Part shown: positions 8,001-17,238 of the stretch, piece after piece
How the letters are laid out: each line of letters begins with the position of its first letter
Numbering within the stretch: the stretch's first letter is position 1
DNA from: an uncultured Gammaproteobacteria bacterium
GTDB taxonomy: Bacteria; Pseudomonadota; Gammaproteobacteria; Arenicellales; JAANXG01
NCBI GenBank assembly: GCA_947258785.1
Contig: CAMYJT010000001.1
Location: 422,479-486,478 of the forward strand
Length of the DNA: 64,000 bases
Reading direction: 5' to 3'
Program-made: the position numbers and the translations under genes
The notes under the pieces: generated by a model
Seen by the model: only the letters and a program-made list of their open reading frames with translations
Database searches by the model: none
Told to the model about the DNA's origin: nothing

Positions 8001-10412
8001 ATGTATTGGATGTTCCGCGGGCTGTTTGGGCTGTTCGCCATCTTGTTTGGCGTGGCCATGGCCATTGCGTTGGCGTTGGCCCTTTACACGCTGTCCCTGC
8101 TGCCGCAGTTGCCGACGATCGAGTCGATTAAGGACGTTCGCCTGAAGGTGCCGTTGCGCATCTATTCAGCAGAAGGTGACCTGATTGCCGAATATGGTGA
8201 AGAGTTGCGGGAACCGGTGAAGATGGAAGCGGTTCCGCGGCCCCTGATCAACGCCGTGCTGGCTGCCGAGGACGATGCTTTCTTCCATCACCCGGGGGTT
8301 GATCTCACCGGTGTTGTCCGCGCCGCTATCGCCAACCTGAGATCGCGCGGTCATGAGCAAGGCGCCAGCACCATCACCATGCAGGTGGCCAGAAACTATT
8401 TCCTTTCTCCGGAAAAAACGTATACCCGCAAGCTTAAGGAAATGATGTTGGCGTTCCGGCTGGAGCGCGCACTGACCAAAGCGGAAATTCTTGAACTGTA
8501 TCTGAACAAGATTTTCCTCGGTCACCGCGCCTATGGGTTTGCAGCTGCTGCGCGGGTCTATTACGACAAACCGCTCGACCAGTTGAATCTGGCGCAGATC
8601 GCGATGCTGGCCGGATTACCGAAGGCGCCATCGAGAGACAATCCGCTCACTAATCCTGATTACGCTGTCAACCGCCGCGATTATGTGCTGCGGCGAATGC
8701 ATCAGCTCGGTCACCTTTCGGACGAGGAGTTCCGGAAGGCTAGTGGCGCCGCAATTACTGCGCGCAAGCATGTGACCGAGGCCGACGTCGTGGCTCCCTA
8801 CCTTGCCGAGATGGTTCGGGCGCACATGGTCGACCGCTATGGGGAAGACGCTTACTGGCGGGGACTGAAGGTTTTCACCACTGTAAAAACAACCCTCCAG
8901 CGCGCTGCTAACCGATCGCTGCGAGACGGACTCATACGATACGACCGTCGACACGGTTACCGTGGACCAGTGGCGCATCATGCGCTCAACGATGCCACCA
9001 CTGTTGAGGAAATGGATCGCCTGCTCAACGACTGGCCACGCAGTGACGATTTGATTCCTGCTATTGTCATTGAGGTGCAGGCTAAGGCCGCCAAGCTGTA
9101 CAACCGAGACCGTGCAGTGATTGAAGTCGTTTGGTCCGGACTTTCGTGGGCCAAGCGATTCATTAGCCCCGATACTATATCCGACGAACCCCGAAGCGCG
9201 ACCGATGTTATGAAGGTTGGGGATGTCGTCTATGTGCAGAACACGGATAAGGGGTGGCGGCTTTCGCAGCTGCCAAGGGTAGAAGGCGCATTGGTGTCTT
9301 TACGTCCCGCAGATGGAGCGGTGTTGGCGCTTACCGGAGGATTCGATTTCTATTTGAGCAAGTTCAACCGGGCCACGCAGGCTCAACGTCAGCCGGGGTC
9401 CAATATCAAACCGTTTATTTACTCCGCTGCGCTGGACCACGGATTTACGCCAGCGACCTTAGTCAGCGGCGCTCCGATTGTAGTGCCCGACGCCGCACGC
9501 AGCACCGTGTGGCGACCGGAGAACTACAGTGGAAAATTTTTTGGGCCCACGCGCTTGCGTAAGGCATTGAGTCTATCTTTGAACTTGGTTTCCGTACGAG
9601 TTGTGCGTGCCCTCGGTGTAAATGCCACGATGGATCATATGACGCGGTTAGGTCTGGACAGTAAGCGCCTGCCACGTGGCCTGTCTCTGGCGTTGGGAGC
9701 GGGAACGTTGACTCCCATGGAAATGGTAGGCGCCTATGCTGTGTTCGCCAATGGTGGATTCCGGGTGGAGCCTTATTTCATAGATTGGGTAGAGAACCGC
9801 GACGGACAAGTTGTCGAGCAAGCCAATCCGACCATCGTATGTGGCGGCTGTATCCCCAGGCTGCCGCAAACCGCCTACAGCGCTGAGGCGGTATCGCCAC
9901 GGCAAGCGTTGCGAGTGTTGCGGCCCGAGAATTGGTATCTGATGACCAGCATGATGCGCGATGTTGTACGGGTCGGCACCGGACGTCGCGCCTTGCAGTT
10001 GGGCCGAAACGATCTGGCGGGTAAGACTGGCACCACCAACGATTTTCGGGATGCCTGGTTTTCGGGTTTTAATTCCGACCTTGTTACGACGGTGTGGGTC
10101 GGGTTCGATGACGCCGGGACCCTGGGTCGTGGCGAAGCCGGATCCAGAGCAGCGCTGCCGATCTGGATCGAGTACATGCGGGTTGCGTTAAAAGGCCTGC
10201 CGGAAAAGCCGCTGCGGCAACCGGACAATGTCGTAGACCGTTTTGTCTCCGCCGAGACTGGCCTGGCGACCTCTACCACTGATCCGCAGGGCTACAAAGA
10301 GTATTTCGTGGTGGGCACTGCGCCGGCGCCATCTTCTGACGGTCCGCTGGCCGACCGGCCCCAGGCATCCTCCGCGCCCGGAGCGTTACCGGTACCTGAG
10401 GGGCTGTTTTGA
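8001..10412 (+). CDS. mrcA: Penicillin-binding protein 1A
   Basis: This class A PBP polymerises glycan strands and cross-links peptides in the periplasm. The 803-residue protein has an N-terminal membrane anchor (about residues 7-33). The GT51 transglycosylase domain follows, with catalytic Glu90 in the EDDAFF motif and GASTITMQ at 121-128. The transpeptidase domain has the active-site SxxK at 467-470, SLN at 526-528 and KTGT at 675-678. An OB-like insert lies between the domains. The ATG has no clear Shine-Dalgarno. Divergence from pilM is the standard arrangement in gammaproteobacteria. Confidence 0.96.
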   Translation: MYWMFRGLFGLFAILFGVAMAIALALALYTLSLLPQLPTIESIKDVRLKVPLRIYSAEGDLIAEYGEELREPVKMEAVPRPLINAVLAAEDDAFFHHPGVDLTGVVRAAIANLRSRGHEQGASTITMQVARNYFLSPEKTYTRKLKEMMLAFRLERALTKAEILELYLNKIFLGHRAYGFAAAARVYYDKPLDQLNLAQIAMLAGLPKAPSRDNPLTNPDYAVNRRDYVLRRMHQLGHLSDEEFRKASGAAITARKHVTEADVVAPYLAEMVRAHMVDRYGEDAYWRGLKVFTTVKTTLQRAANRSLRDGLIRYDRRHGYRGPVAHHALNDATTVEEMDRLLNDWPRSDDLIPAIVIEVQAKAAKLYNRDRAVIEVVWSGLSWAKRFISPDTISDEPRSATDVMKVGDVVYVQNTDKGWRLSQLPRVEGALVSLRPADGAVLALTGGFDFYLSKFNRATQAQRQPGSNIKPFIYSAALDHGFTPATLVSGAPIVVPDAARSTVWRPENYSGKFFGPTRLRKALSLSLNLVSVRVVRALGVNATMDHMTRLGLDSKRLPRGLSLALGAGTLTPMEMVGAYAVFANGGFRVEPYFIDWVENRDGQVVEQANPTIVCGGCIPRLPQTAYSAEAVSPRQALRVLRPENWYLMTSMMRDVVRVGTGRRALQLGRNDLAGKTGTTNDFRDAWFSGFNSDLVTTVWVGFDDAGTLGRGEAGSRAALPIWIEYMRVALKGLPEKPLRQPDNVVDRFVSAETGLATSTTDPQGYKEYFVVGTAPAPSSDGPLADRPQASSAPGALPVPEGLF

Positions 10413-10414
10413 AT

Positions 10415-11095
10415 ATGACGGGCCGGGACAGCCAAAGACCCAGGCGAGCGGGCCATGGTAATCGTTCGGACGAGTTCACGCGCCGGGCGGTGTGTGAGGC
10501 CGCTGCTCGAGTCATGGATGAAGAAGCCGTTCGTGATTACCGCGTGGCAAAATTGAAGGCATGCGAACGCCTAGGTTTGGATCTTCGTCGAACGCCCTTG
10601 CCGGCGAATAGGGAAATTGATTCAGCGTTGCTCGCGCGAATCCGCTTGTTTCGAGGGCGCTGGTTGGCCGAAGAATTGGGGCGAGTCCACCAGAAGGCAG
10701 CCGAGTTGATGCGATTGTTTCTGCCGTTTGAGCCGCGTTTGGTCGGTGCCTTACTGCGCGGCAGCATCACGAAACACACGCCTATCGAGTTACATTTGTT
10801 CGCTGACAATCCAGAGGATGTTGTTCGTCATCTCGCTCATCACCACATTCCCAGTGAAATTTTCGACAGGCGGGTTCGTTTCGCCGGCAAGCGTTACCGG
10901 CTGATCCCTGGATTTCGATTCCGCGCTGAGGATAGGATTGTAGAAATATTGTCCTTCACCTTGAAACAACTACGAGAGGCGCCACTCTGTCCAGTGGAGG
11001 GCAGGCCAATGCAGCGCGCGAATATCAATGCTGTCGAAGCACTGGCGGTTCAAATGAGTTCCTCGAACAGCCGGGCCGGCAACTCGGTCGATTGA
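10415..11095 (+). CDS. Conserved hypothetical protein, possibly nucleotidyltransferase-like
   Basis: A 226-residue soluble, arginine-rich protein without signal peptide or membrane segment. The central part (PRLVGALLRGSITKHTPIELHLFADNPEDV) resembles the beta-strand and acidic region of minimal nucleotidyltransferase folds (GSxxxx...D-like), but the usual paired acidic residues are not clear, so function is not assigned. The C-terminal ILSFTLKQLREAPLCPVEGRPM region looks conserved in type. It follows mrcA almost directly, suggesting co-transcription. An in-frame TTG at 10409, overlapping the mrcA stop, is an alternative start. Confidence 0.75.
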   Translation: MTGRDSQRPRRAGHGNRSDEFTRRAVCEAAARVMDEEAVRDYRVAKLKACERLGLDLRRTPLPANREIDSALLARIRLFRGRWLAEELGRVHQKAAELMRLFLPFEPRLVGALLRGSITKHTPIELHLFADNPEDVVRHLAHHHIPSEIFDRRVRFAGKRYRLIPGFRFRAEDRIVEILSFTLKQLREAPLCPVEGRPMQRANINAVEALAVQMSSSNSRAGNSVD

Positions 11096-11100
11096 ATGAT

Positions 11101-11157
11101 CTAGATCAACGCCCGATCCCTTCGCCAGCTTCCGGGATCCTTGGTGCAATATGCAGG
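11101..11157 (-). mobile_element. MITE-like element, copy 2 (single-end remnant)
   Basis: On the - strand this reads as the left terminus of the element: CCTGCATATTGCACCAAGG followed by GATCCCGGAAGCTGGCGAAG and GATCGGGCG, matching the 62.8-kb copy. The rest is missing. CTAG is found on both sides (11101-11104 and 11158-11161). The right-hand CTAG contains the TAG stop codon of topA. Confidence 0.8.
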
Positions 11158-13506
11158 CTAGCGGGCGGTAGTCTTTCTGCTGCTTTTCTTCCTGCTGCTT
11201 TTCTTCTTTTTCTTTTTAGTCTTTGCGCTGCGTAGCGGCGCGTTGGCGAGCAGATCGGTGCACTGCTCCAGGGTCAAGGACTCTGGTTCCGTACCATTGG
11301 GCACTCTGACGTTTTTCTTACCGTTGGTGATATACGGTCCATAGCGACCCCGGAGCACCTGGAAATCGGAGCTGTCAAAGGTCTTGATCACACGGTTCGC
11401 GTCGGAAGTTTTCTTGTCGGCCACCAGTTCCAGCGCGCGCTCCAGCGAGATAGTGAAGGGATCGTCGTCCTTGATAGAGACATACTTGTTGTCGTATCGA
11501 ACATAGGGTCCGAACCGCCCGATGTTGACGGAGATCTTCTCGCCGGACGGGCTAATCCCCAGCTCCCGAGGCAGTTTGAACAATTCCAAGGCATCCTCTA
11601 GGGTAATCTCGTTCATTTTTTGACCCGGGCGGAGCCCGGCAAAACGAGGTTTCTCATCATCCTCACGGGTTCCGATCTGGACAAACGGACCGTAACGCCC
11701 CATGCGCGCGCTGACCGGTTTACCGGTCTTTGGATCCGTTCCCAGTTGTCGTACTTGGGCCGCCTCCGCACGTGGCACCTGCTCCTTTTCCTCTACTTGG
11801 CTTTTGAAGGGTGTCCAGAACTCATGCATGATCTTGATCCAGTCGTGTTCTCCCCGCGAAACTGAATCCAGCTGATCTTCGAGCTTGGCCGTAAACTCGT
11901 AGTCCACATACTTTGCGAACTGAGTCGACAGGAAACTATTTACTACCCGGCCCATATCCGTCGGACGAAAGCGCCGCGCCTCCAAGGTTACATAATCACG
12001 CTGCAGCAAAGTCGAGATGATGCTGGCGTACGTAGACGGCCGCCCAATCCCGTACGCCTCGAGGGATTTCACAAGGCTGGCCTCCGTGTAGCGGGGCGGT
12101 GGTTCGGTGAAGTGCTGCTCCTTACGGATTTCACTCACAATCACGAGGTCTCCGGGCGCGAGGAGCGGAAGCATTTTTCCGTCGTCTACAGACTTATTGT
12201 TGTCGTCACGGCCTTCTATATAAATGGCCAGGAAGCCGGGATTCGTTATGGTTGATCCGGTAGCCCGCAGAAAATTTCCGGTTCCGGCTTCGAAGTCGAC
12301 GGATACTGTGTCTAGGGTTGCGTGAATCATCTGACTGGCGACTGTGCGATTCCAGATGAGCTGATAAAGCTGCATCTGTTCGTCGCTCAATGCGTGTTTC
12401 AGTTCGTCCGGTACTCTTGTAACAGAGGTCGGTCGGACCGCCTCATGCGCCTCCTGCGCATTTTTTGACGTATTTTTGTAAACCTGTGGATTGGCGGGTA
12501 CGTTGTCCGCGCCAAAGCGACGCCCAATGTAATCACGAATTTCCTTGACTGCGTCTGCTGCCAGGTGCACGGAATCCGTGCGCATGTAACTGATCAAACC
12601 CACGCTCGCCCCGTCGATTTCGATTCCTTCATAAAGCTGCTGGGCGACACGCATTGTCCTCTGGGTGCCGAATCGCAGCTTGCGGGCCGCCTCCTGTTGC
12701 AGTGTCGAAGTGATGAATGGCGGGGAGGGATTACGCCGGCGCTGTTTCTTTTCAACCTTGGCTACCTTAAGCTCTCCCCTGGTGTTTTCGATCAACCGCT
12801 GCTGAACCTGGTTGGCCCGTGACTCGCTGGTTATTGTAAATTGCTTCACCCGCTCGCCCTCGAACTGGGTGAGCCTGGCAACAAACCCCTGTCCGTCCTT
12901 GTGAAGGTCCGCTTCGACGGTCCAATATTCCCGGGCCGTGAATTTCTCGATTTCCTCCTCTCGTTCGACTATCAATCTAAGGGCCGGGCTTTGCACCCGA
13001 CCAGCCGATAGTCCGGGACTGATCTTCTTCCACAGCAGCGGAGATAGGTTGAATCCAACCAGATAATCCAAGGCCCGTCGCGCTTGTTGGGCATTGACTA
13101 AACTCGAGGAAAGGTCGCGTGGGTTTGCGACCGCATTTTGGATCGCGTCTTTTGTGAATTCGTTGAACTCTACTCGATGCACAGCCTTGTCAACGAGGGC
13201 TTTGCTCTCTTTGAGAATTTCAAAAAGATGCCAGGAAATCGCCTCGCCTTCCCGATCCGGATCGGTCGCCAGGTAGAGCGCATCCGCTTGTTTCAATGCC
13301 TTTTTGATGGCATCGATATGTTTTTTATTACGTTCGATGACTTTGTAATTCATTTTGAAGTCATGGTCGGGATCTACCGCTCCCTGTTTCGGTATAAGGT
13401 CCCGAACGTGGCCGTAGGAAGCCATGGCCTGGAAGTCCTTACCGAGATACTTGGTAATGGTTTTCGCCTTTGTGGGCGACTCGACGACAATGAGATTCTT
13501 AGACAT
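11158..13506 (-). CDS. topA: DNA topoisomerase I
   Basis: TopA relaxes negative supercoils by transient single-strand cleavage. The 782-residue protein opens with the Toprim domain (Glu9, DPDRE at 82-86), then the type IA core with catalytic Tyr307 in SYMRTDS. The C-terminal third consists of topoisomerase C-terminal repeats (several GRYGPY/GRFGPY motifs) and ends in a long Lys/Ser/Arg tail. No four-cysteine zinc ribbons are present, unlike the E. coli enzyme. The stop codon TAG is part of the CTAG at the boundary of a MITE-like remnant. It is the last gene of the LysM-dprA-smg-topA block. Confidence 0.97.
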   Translation of the reverse strand: MSKNLIVVESPTKAKTITKYLGKDFQAMASYGHVRDLIPKQGAVDPDHDFKMNYKVIERNKKHIDAIKKALKQADALYLATDPDREGEAISWHLFEILKESKALVDKAVHRVEFNEFTKDAIQNAVANPRDLSSSLVNAQQARRALDYLVGFNLSPLLWKKISPGLSAGRVQSPALRLIVEREEEIEKFTAREYWTVEADLHKDGQGFVARLTQFEGERVKQFTITSESRANQVQQRLIENTRGELKVAKVEKKQRRRNPSPPFITSTLQQEAARKLRFGTQRTMRVAQQLYEGIEIDGASVGLISYMRTDSVHLAADAVKEIRDYIGRRFGADNVPANPQVYKNTSKNAQEAHEAVRPTSVTRVPDELKHALSDEQMQLYQLIWNRTVASQMIHATLDTVSVDFEAGTGNFLRATGSTITNPGFLAIYIEGRDDNNKSVDDGKMLPLLAPGDLVIVSEIRKEQHFTEPPPRYTEASLVKSLEAYGIGRPSTYASIISTLLQRDYVTLEARRFRPTDMGRVVNSFLSTQFAKYVDYEFTAKLEDQLDSVSRGEHDWIKIMHEFWTPFKSQVEEKEQVPRAEAAQVRQLGTDPKTGKPVSARMGRYGPFVQIGTREDDEKPRFAGLRPGQKMNEITLEDALELFKLPRELGISPSGEKISVNIGRFGPYVRYDNKYVSIKDDDPFTISLERALELVADKKTSDANRVIKTFDSSDFQVLRGRYGPYITNGKKNVRVPNGTEPESLTLEQCTDLLANAPLRSAKTKKKKKKSSRKKSSRKTTAR

Positions 13507-13606
13507 GCAAACTGGCGGCGGATCGGTGTTCGTCTCGCGAAGATATCGATTACTGGAGAAATATAGACCGTTCTGCCGGTAAAGCTACCGCGCTCGACCG
13601 TGCTGA

Positions 13607-14089
13607 TTAATGCAGGTGGGCCTTGATGCCGTTCAGCACTAGGCCTTCTGTCCAGTTGTCCAAATCGTCATGTCCCGGCCAAGTGGCCAACACCATCATT
13701 GTGACCCACTTTACCTGATCGAGGTCGATTTCTTGCGTCTCCAGAGCCAAAATCCGGTCGATCACGACCTCGCGGGTCAGTGTGTCCAAGATGCCGGCTT
13801 GTTCCAAAGCCATCAAAAACCCCCGCGCCTCTGTATCGAGCCTGTGTGTTTCGTGGCCGACAAAATATCTAAATGAAGTCTCTCGGGTAACGGTCGGCGC
13901 GGACTCACCCGCGTCGCACATTTGGGACAGATCCTCCAACCAATCGAACGCTTTGCGTATTTCGCCGTGCCCAAAGCCCGCCTGCGACAGCTCTTTACCA
14001 AGCATGCCGTGGTCTTCGTGCGCGTTGGCATCGTCGGTTTCGTAGTTTTCGAACAAGTACATCAGCACATCAAGCACATTTTCTTTCAT
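13607..14089 (-). CDS. smg: Smg family protein (DUF494)
   Basis: A small, acidic, soluble protein of about 160 residues starting MKENVLDVLMYLFENY, the diagnostic N-terminus of the Smg/DUF494 family. Its function is not established; the gene is regularly found between dprA and topA in gammaproteobacteria, as here. I start at the ATG at 14089, with AAGGA about ten bases upstream; a TTG two codons earlier is also open. Confidence 0.92.
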   Translation of the reverse strand: MKENVLDVLMYLFENYETDDANAHEDHGMLGKELSQAGFGHGEIRKAFDWLEDLSQMCDAGESAPTVTRETSFRYFVGHETHRLDTEARGFLMALEQAGILDTLTREVVIDRILALETQEIDLDQVKWVTMMVLATWPGHDDLDNWTEGLVLNGIKAHLH

Positions 14090-14109
14090 ACACAATCATT
14101 CCTTTTTAT

Positions 14110-15219
14110 TTAACGATCTACCGTTCTAATATAGCTTTGACCTGCAAACGCGTCGACTAAACCTACAATCTCCATTTTTAACAGCATGGAGGAAACGCTC
14201 TCTGCCGTCAATCCACTACGCGCCACCAGTGTGTCCACATTGACTGGATCGTATCCCATATGTGTTAACAATTGTCTATATTCCTCGGGTATGGATTTGG
14301 ATGATCTTGGAGGACTCAATATCGACGGCGACTTGCTCAGCGGTAATTCCACCAGGACGTCTTCAACGCACTCGACGAGTTTTGCGCCTTGTCGGATCAA
14401 ATCGTTGGTCCCCCTGGAGAGCGGCGAGTGTATTGGTCCTGGGATGGCGAACACCTCACGGTTTTGCTCGAGCGCCGAGCGTGCCGTGATCAACGAGCCG
14501 CTTCTTACCGTTGCCTCCACCACCAGTGTCCCCAGGGATAGTCCGCTTATAATTCGGTTGCGTTGTGGAAAATGAAATCGCCGGGGCGGCACCCCAGGGG
14601 GATACTCAGAAACCAGGACCCCATTTTCCAATATCCGGGCCGCCAACTCTCGGTGCCGGCGTGGATAAACATGATTCAACCCGTGAGCCGCAACCACGAT
14701 GGTGAATCCGTGATTGTCCAGGGCACCGGCATGCGCCGCTGCGTCGATGCCCAATGCCAGCCCGCTGACGATACCGATGCCACAACGGGACAACGAGGCG
14801 GCCAATAAAGACGCCACTCGTCGTCCGTAGGGTGTCGGGTTGCGACTCCCGACGATCGCTATCTGCGGTGCGTTCAATCTGGCGGGATCACCCAGGGCGT
14901 ATAACAGTAACGGTGGGTCCGATATCTGCTTCAGCAGCGGCGGAAAGGCGGCATGGGTGAACGGTAGGATGTGATGCCCCGGCTCGTTGGCCCAGCAGAG
15001 GTCGTCATTGACCTTAGATTTCAATACGCCTTGTTGGAGAGCGTGGTGCAGTTGCTGGTAGCTTGAGCGCTCGATCAGCCGCGCCAGAGCCGGCGCAACC
15101 AGCCGCCGAGGGCTCCCGAATCGTCGTAAAAGTTCATGCTTGTCCGCCAGGCTGACGCCGGAAACATGATGCAGCGACAGCCACCCCCGCAGCTCTTCCG
15201 TTTGCTCTTCCGTAAGCAT
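14110..15219 (-). CDS. dprA: DNA processing protein DprA (Smf)
   Basis: DprA binds incoming single-stranded DNA and loads RecA during natural transformation. The 369-residue protein has an N-terminal helical SAM-like region, a Rossmann-like DprA domain (about residues 100-300) with motifs IAIVGSRNPTPYG and GLALGIDAAAH, and a C-terminal winged-helix domain (about 310-365). It lies 20 bases upstream of smg in the same direction. Together with the type IV pilus genes in this window it is compatible with natural competence, though dprA alone does not prove it. Confidence 0.95.
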   Translation of the reverse strand: MLTEEQTEELRGWLSLHHVSGVSLADKHELLRRFGSPRRLVAPALARLIERSSYQQLHHALQQGVLKSKVNDDLCWANEPGHHILPFTHAAFPPLLKQISDPPLLLYALGDPARLNAPQIAIVGSRNPTPYGRRVASLLAASLSRCGIGIVSGLALGIDAAAHAGALDNHGFTIVVAAHGLNHVYPRRHRELAARILENGVLVSEYPPGVPPRRFHFPQRNRIISGLSLGTLVVEATVRSGSLITARSALEQNREVFAIPGPIHSPLSRGTNDLIRQGAKLVECVEDVLVELPLSKSPSILSPPRSSKSIPEEYRQLLTHMGYDPVNVDTLVARSGLTAESVSSMLLKMEIVGLVDAFAGQSYIRTVDR

Positions 15220-15248
15220 GTCGATACCTCCTTGTTAATAAGTTATCG

Positions 15249-16283
15249 TTATGGTGTCTCCACTACGTCTAGGACATTTACCGGCCGCACGGCCTTGACA
15301 ACCAGCGCATAGCTCACCTTCTCAAAGGTCCGAAACACCAGCAATAGTCCGGAATCTTCATCGGGAATCTTGAACAAGTCCCGGGTGACCGGATCGCGAT
15401 ACATGCCAGCGTCGTGCAGAATTCTCAATACATGCCCCGGCTGAATATTGTCTCTTTCGCCGACACTGATGACCACCACTGACAGCGGACCCACTTGGGC
15501 TACCCCGCCGGGGGCATCCAGAATATGTCCACGCACTTGGTCTTCCGGTGCACGTGGCGTGAAGTACGGGAAACCGATCTTGTCCGGAGCCGGTATCATA
15601 CGGTCTCCCGGACTGACTTCCAGATTTGAGCGAATGACTTCCAGCTTTGCAGTGACACCGTACTCCATCATACGGGCGTCGCCAACATGGATCGCTTTCT
15701 GTCCAAGGAACTCATTGGTGATCGGATCGATGAACTGTTTCCCTGGGCGCAGGATTTGATAGAACTCGGTATCGTCGGGCGCGAGGCCGCGTGCATAGAA
15801 CTGACTGTAGGCGCCTAGCGCTATTTTGTCGTCGAGACCTATGGCGACGTATCCCGCGCCGTCGAGTTCGTCCTGCTCGACTACTAATGGTGATGTCAGA
15901 AAAGCCTGAATTGCACTCGGAGGAATCGTGGGAATCGCGTCATCCAACGGTTCGGTGTGAATGGTGGGAGACAGTCTAACGACCTTGCGGCGAAGTACTT
16001 TGAGCTCCGGCGAACCATCGATTATGTTCAACACCAGCACGTCGCCTGGGTAGATCAGATGGGGATTTTGAATCTGGTCGTTACGCTGCCAGATTTCCGG
16101 CCAATGCCAGGGATCTTTCAGGAAACGGCTAGCGATTCCCCACAGTGTGTCTCCCTTCTTGACCGTGTAGCGGCTCGGGTGATTGGACTGCAACTCGGGG
16201 GATGCCATAGCCGACCAGCCCGGTGCCGCGATCGTCAACAAGAGCAAGGTAAGTACAGCTTGGATGATAGCGCGTTGGACCAT
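15249..16283 (-). CDS. LysM-domain exported protein
   Basis: A secreted protein of about 344 residues: signal peptide (about residues 1-27), then one LysM peptidoglycan-binding domain (about 38-87, YTVKKGDTLWGIASRF through the PGDVLVL end). A long C-terminal region of unknown fold follows, with repeated predicted beta-strands. Proteins of this architecture are regularly encoded upstream of dprA in gammaproteobacteria and are presumed to act in the cell envelope. The open frame extends 34 codons upstream of the chosen ATG at 16283, but only this start puts a signal peptide at the N-terminus. It is divergent from def. Confidence 0.9.
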   Translation of the reverse strand: MVQRAIIQAVLTLLLLTIAAPGWSAMASPELQSNHPSRYTVKKGDTLWGIASRFLKDPWHWPEIWQRNDQIQNPHLIYPGDVLVLNIIDGSPELKVLRRKVVRLSPTIHTEPLDDAIPTIPPSAIQAFLTSPLVVEQDELDGAGYVAIGLDDKIALGAYSQFYARGLAPDDTEFYQILRPGKQFIDPITNEFLGQKAIHVGDARMMEYGVTAKLEVIRSNLEVSPGDRMIPAPDKIGFPYFTPRAPEDQVRGHILDAPGGVAQVGPLSVVVISVGERDNIQPGHVLRILHDAGMYRDPVTRDLFKIPDEDSGLLLVFRTFEKVSYALVVKAVRPVNVLDVVETP

Positions 16284-16475
16284 GGGAGAATTATGACTGT
16301 TTTTCTGCAACGGTGTTGGGTGCCGTTTTGGTTTTCGACAATTGTATCCTGCTGCGAGTCTAGCCGATCTGCCAACGGACGCCAACGTAAAATGCCCTTT
16401 TTATTCAGTATCATCCGTAAAAATAGTAAAATATTTATCAGCTTACAACTTCTTTGTGTCTTTGACCCCTAATAA

Positions 16476-17012
16476 ATGGCTGTTTTGGATATATTGGTCT
16501 ATCCCGACCCGAGGCTGCGCCAACCGGCGTTACCGGTCTCCCTGCTGGACGATGAGATCCGCCGGCTGGTGCGCGATATGGCGGAGACAATGTATCAAGC
16601 ACCCGGCATCGGACTTGCCGCCGTCCAAGTCAACGTGCCGTTGCGGGTGATCGTCATCGACATCTCTGCAGACCAGAGTGATTTACAGGTTTTCATCAAT
16701 CCGGAGATCATAGAGCGCACGGGCGCCACACAGACTGAGGAGGGGTGTCTGTCAGTGCCGGGGATATTCGCCCCCGTAGAGCGCGCCGACTCCATCACTG
16801 TTCGATCGTTGAATCAGGATGGAGAGACGGTTGATTTGTACGCTGAGGGGCTGATGAGCGTGTGTATACAACACGAAGTGGATCACTTGGACGGCAAGGT
16901 TTTTGTTGATTACTTGTCCCGCCTGAAACAAGAGCGGATTCGAAAGCGATTACAGAAACAGATCAAGCACGGTATCCAGAGCACTCCGGTTTCGGATGCC
17001 GTTACCCTCTAG
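16476..17012 (+). CDS. def: Peptide deformylase
   Basis: Def removes the N-formyl group from nascent proteins, using Fe2+ or another metal. The 178-residue protein contains the three family motifs: GIGLAAVQV (residues 44-52), EEGCLSVPG with metal ligand Cys91, and HEVDHLDG with ligands His133 and His137 and catalytic Glu134. It is the first gene of the def-fmt-rsmB block. Its TAG stop (17010-17012) is part of a CTAG that marks the left boundary of a degenerate MITE-like element. Confidence 0.97.
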   Translation: MAVLDILVYPDPRLRQPALPVSLLDDEIRRLVRDMAETMYQAPGIGLAAVQVNVPLRVIVIDISADQSDLQVFINPEIIERTGATQTEEGCLSVPGIFAPVERADSITVRSLNQDGETVDLYAEGLMSVCIQHEVDHLDGKVFVDYLSRLKQERIRKRLQKQIKHGIQSTPVSDAVTL

Positions 17013-17204
17013 CCCGTATATTGCTCCAAGGGTCCAGGATAATGGGGAAGGGATCGGGTGGTAAAGCCGCAGTGCTGATACGAAACGCATTAAGAATAAG
17101 GGGGTTCTCTTGAACAACTCCGTCCCTACTTTCTTTTGAGTGAAGCGCAAATTCAAGTGTTTGAGACCAAGACAGGGCAAAGAAGCCCTGGTGCAACATC
17201 CGGG
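17013..17204 (+). mobile_element. MITE-like element, copy 3 (degenerate)
   Basis: The left end CCCGTATATTGCTCCAAGG and the right end (17186-17204) are degraded versions of the family inverted repeat. The interior contains TTGAGTGAAGCGCAA followed by a run closely similar to the 62.8-kb copy. It fills the gap between def and fmt. The CTAG on its left includes the def stop codon; the right flank has decayed to GTAG. Confidence 0.75.
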
Positions 17205-17238
17205 GTAGGGCCGTTGTTGCCCTTTTCGGTGTAAGCTA

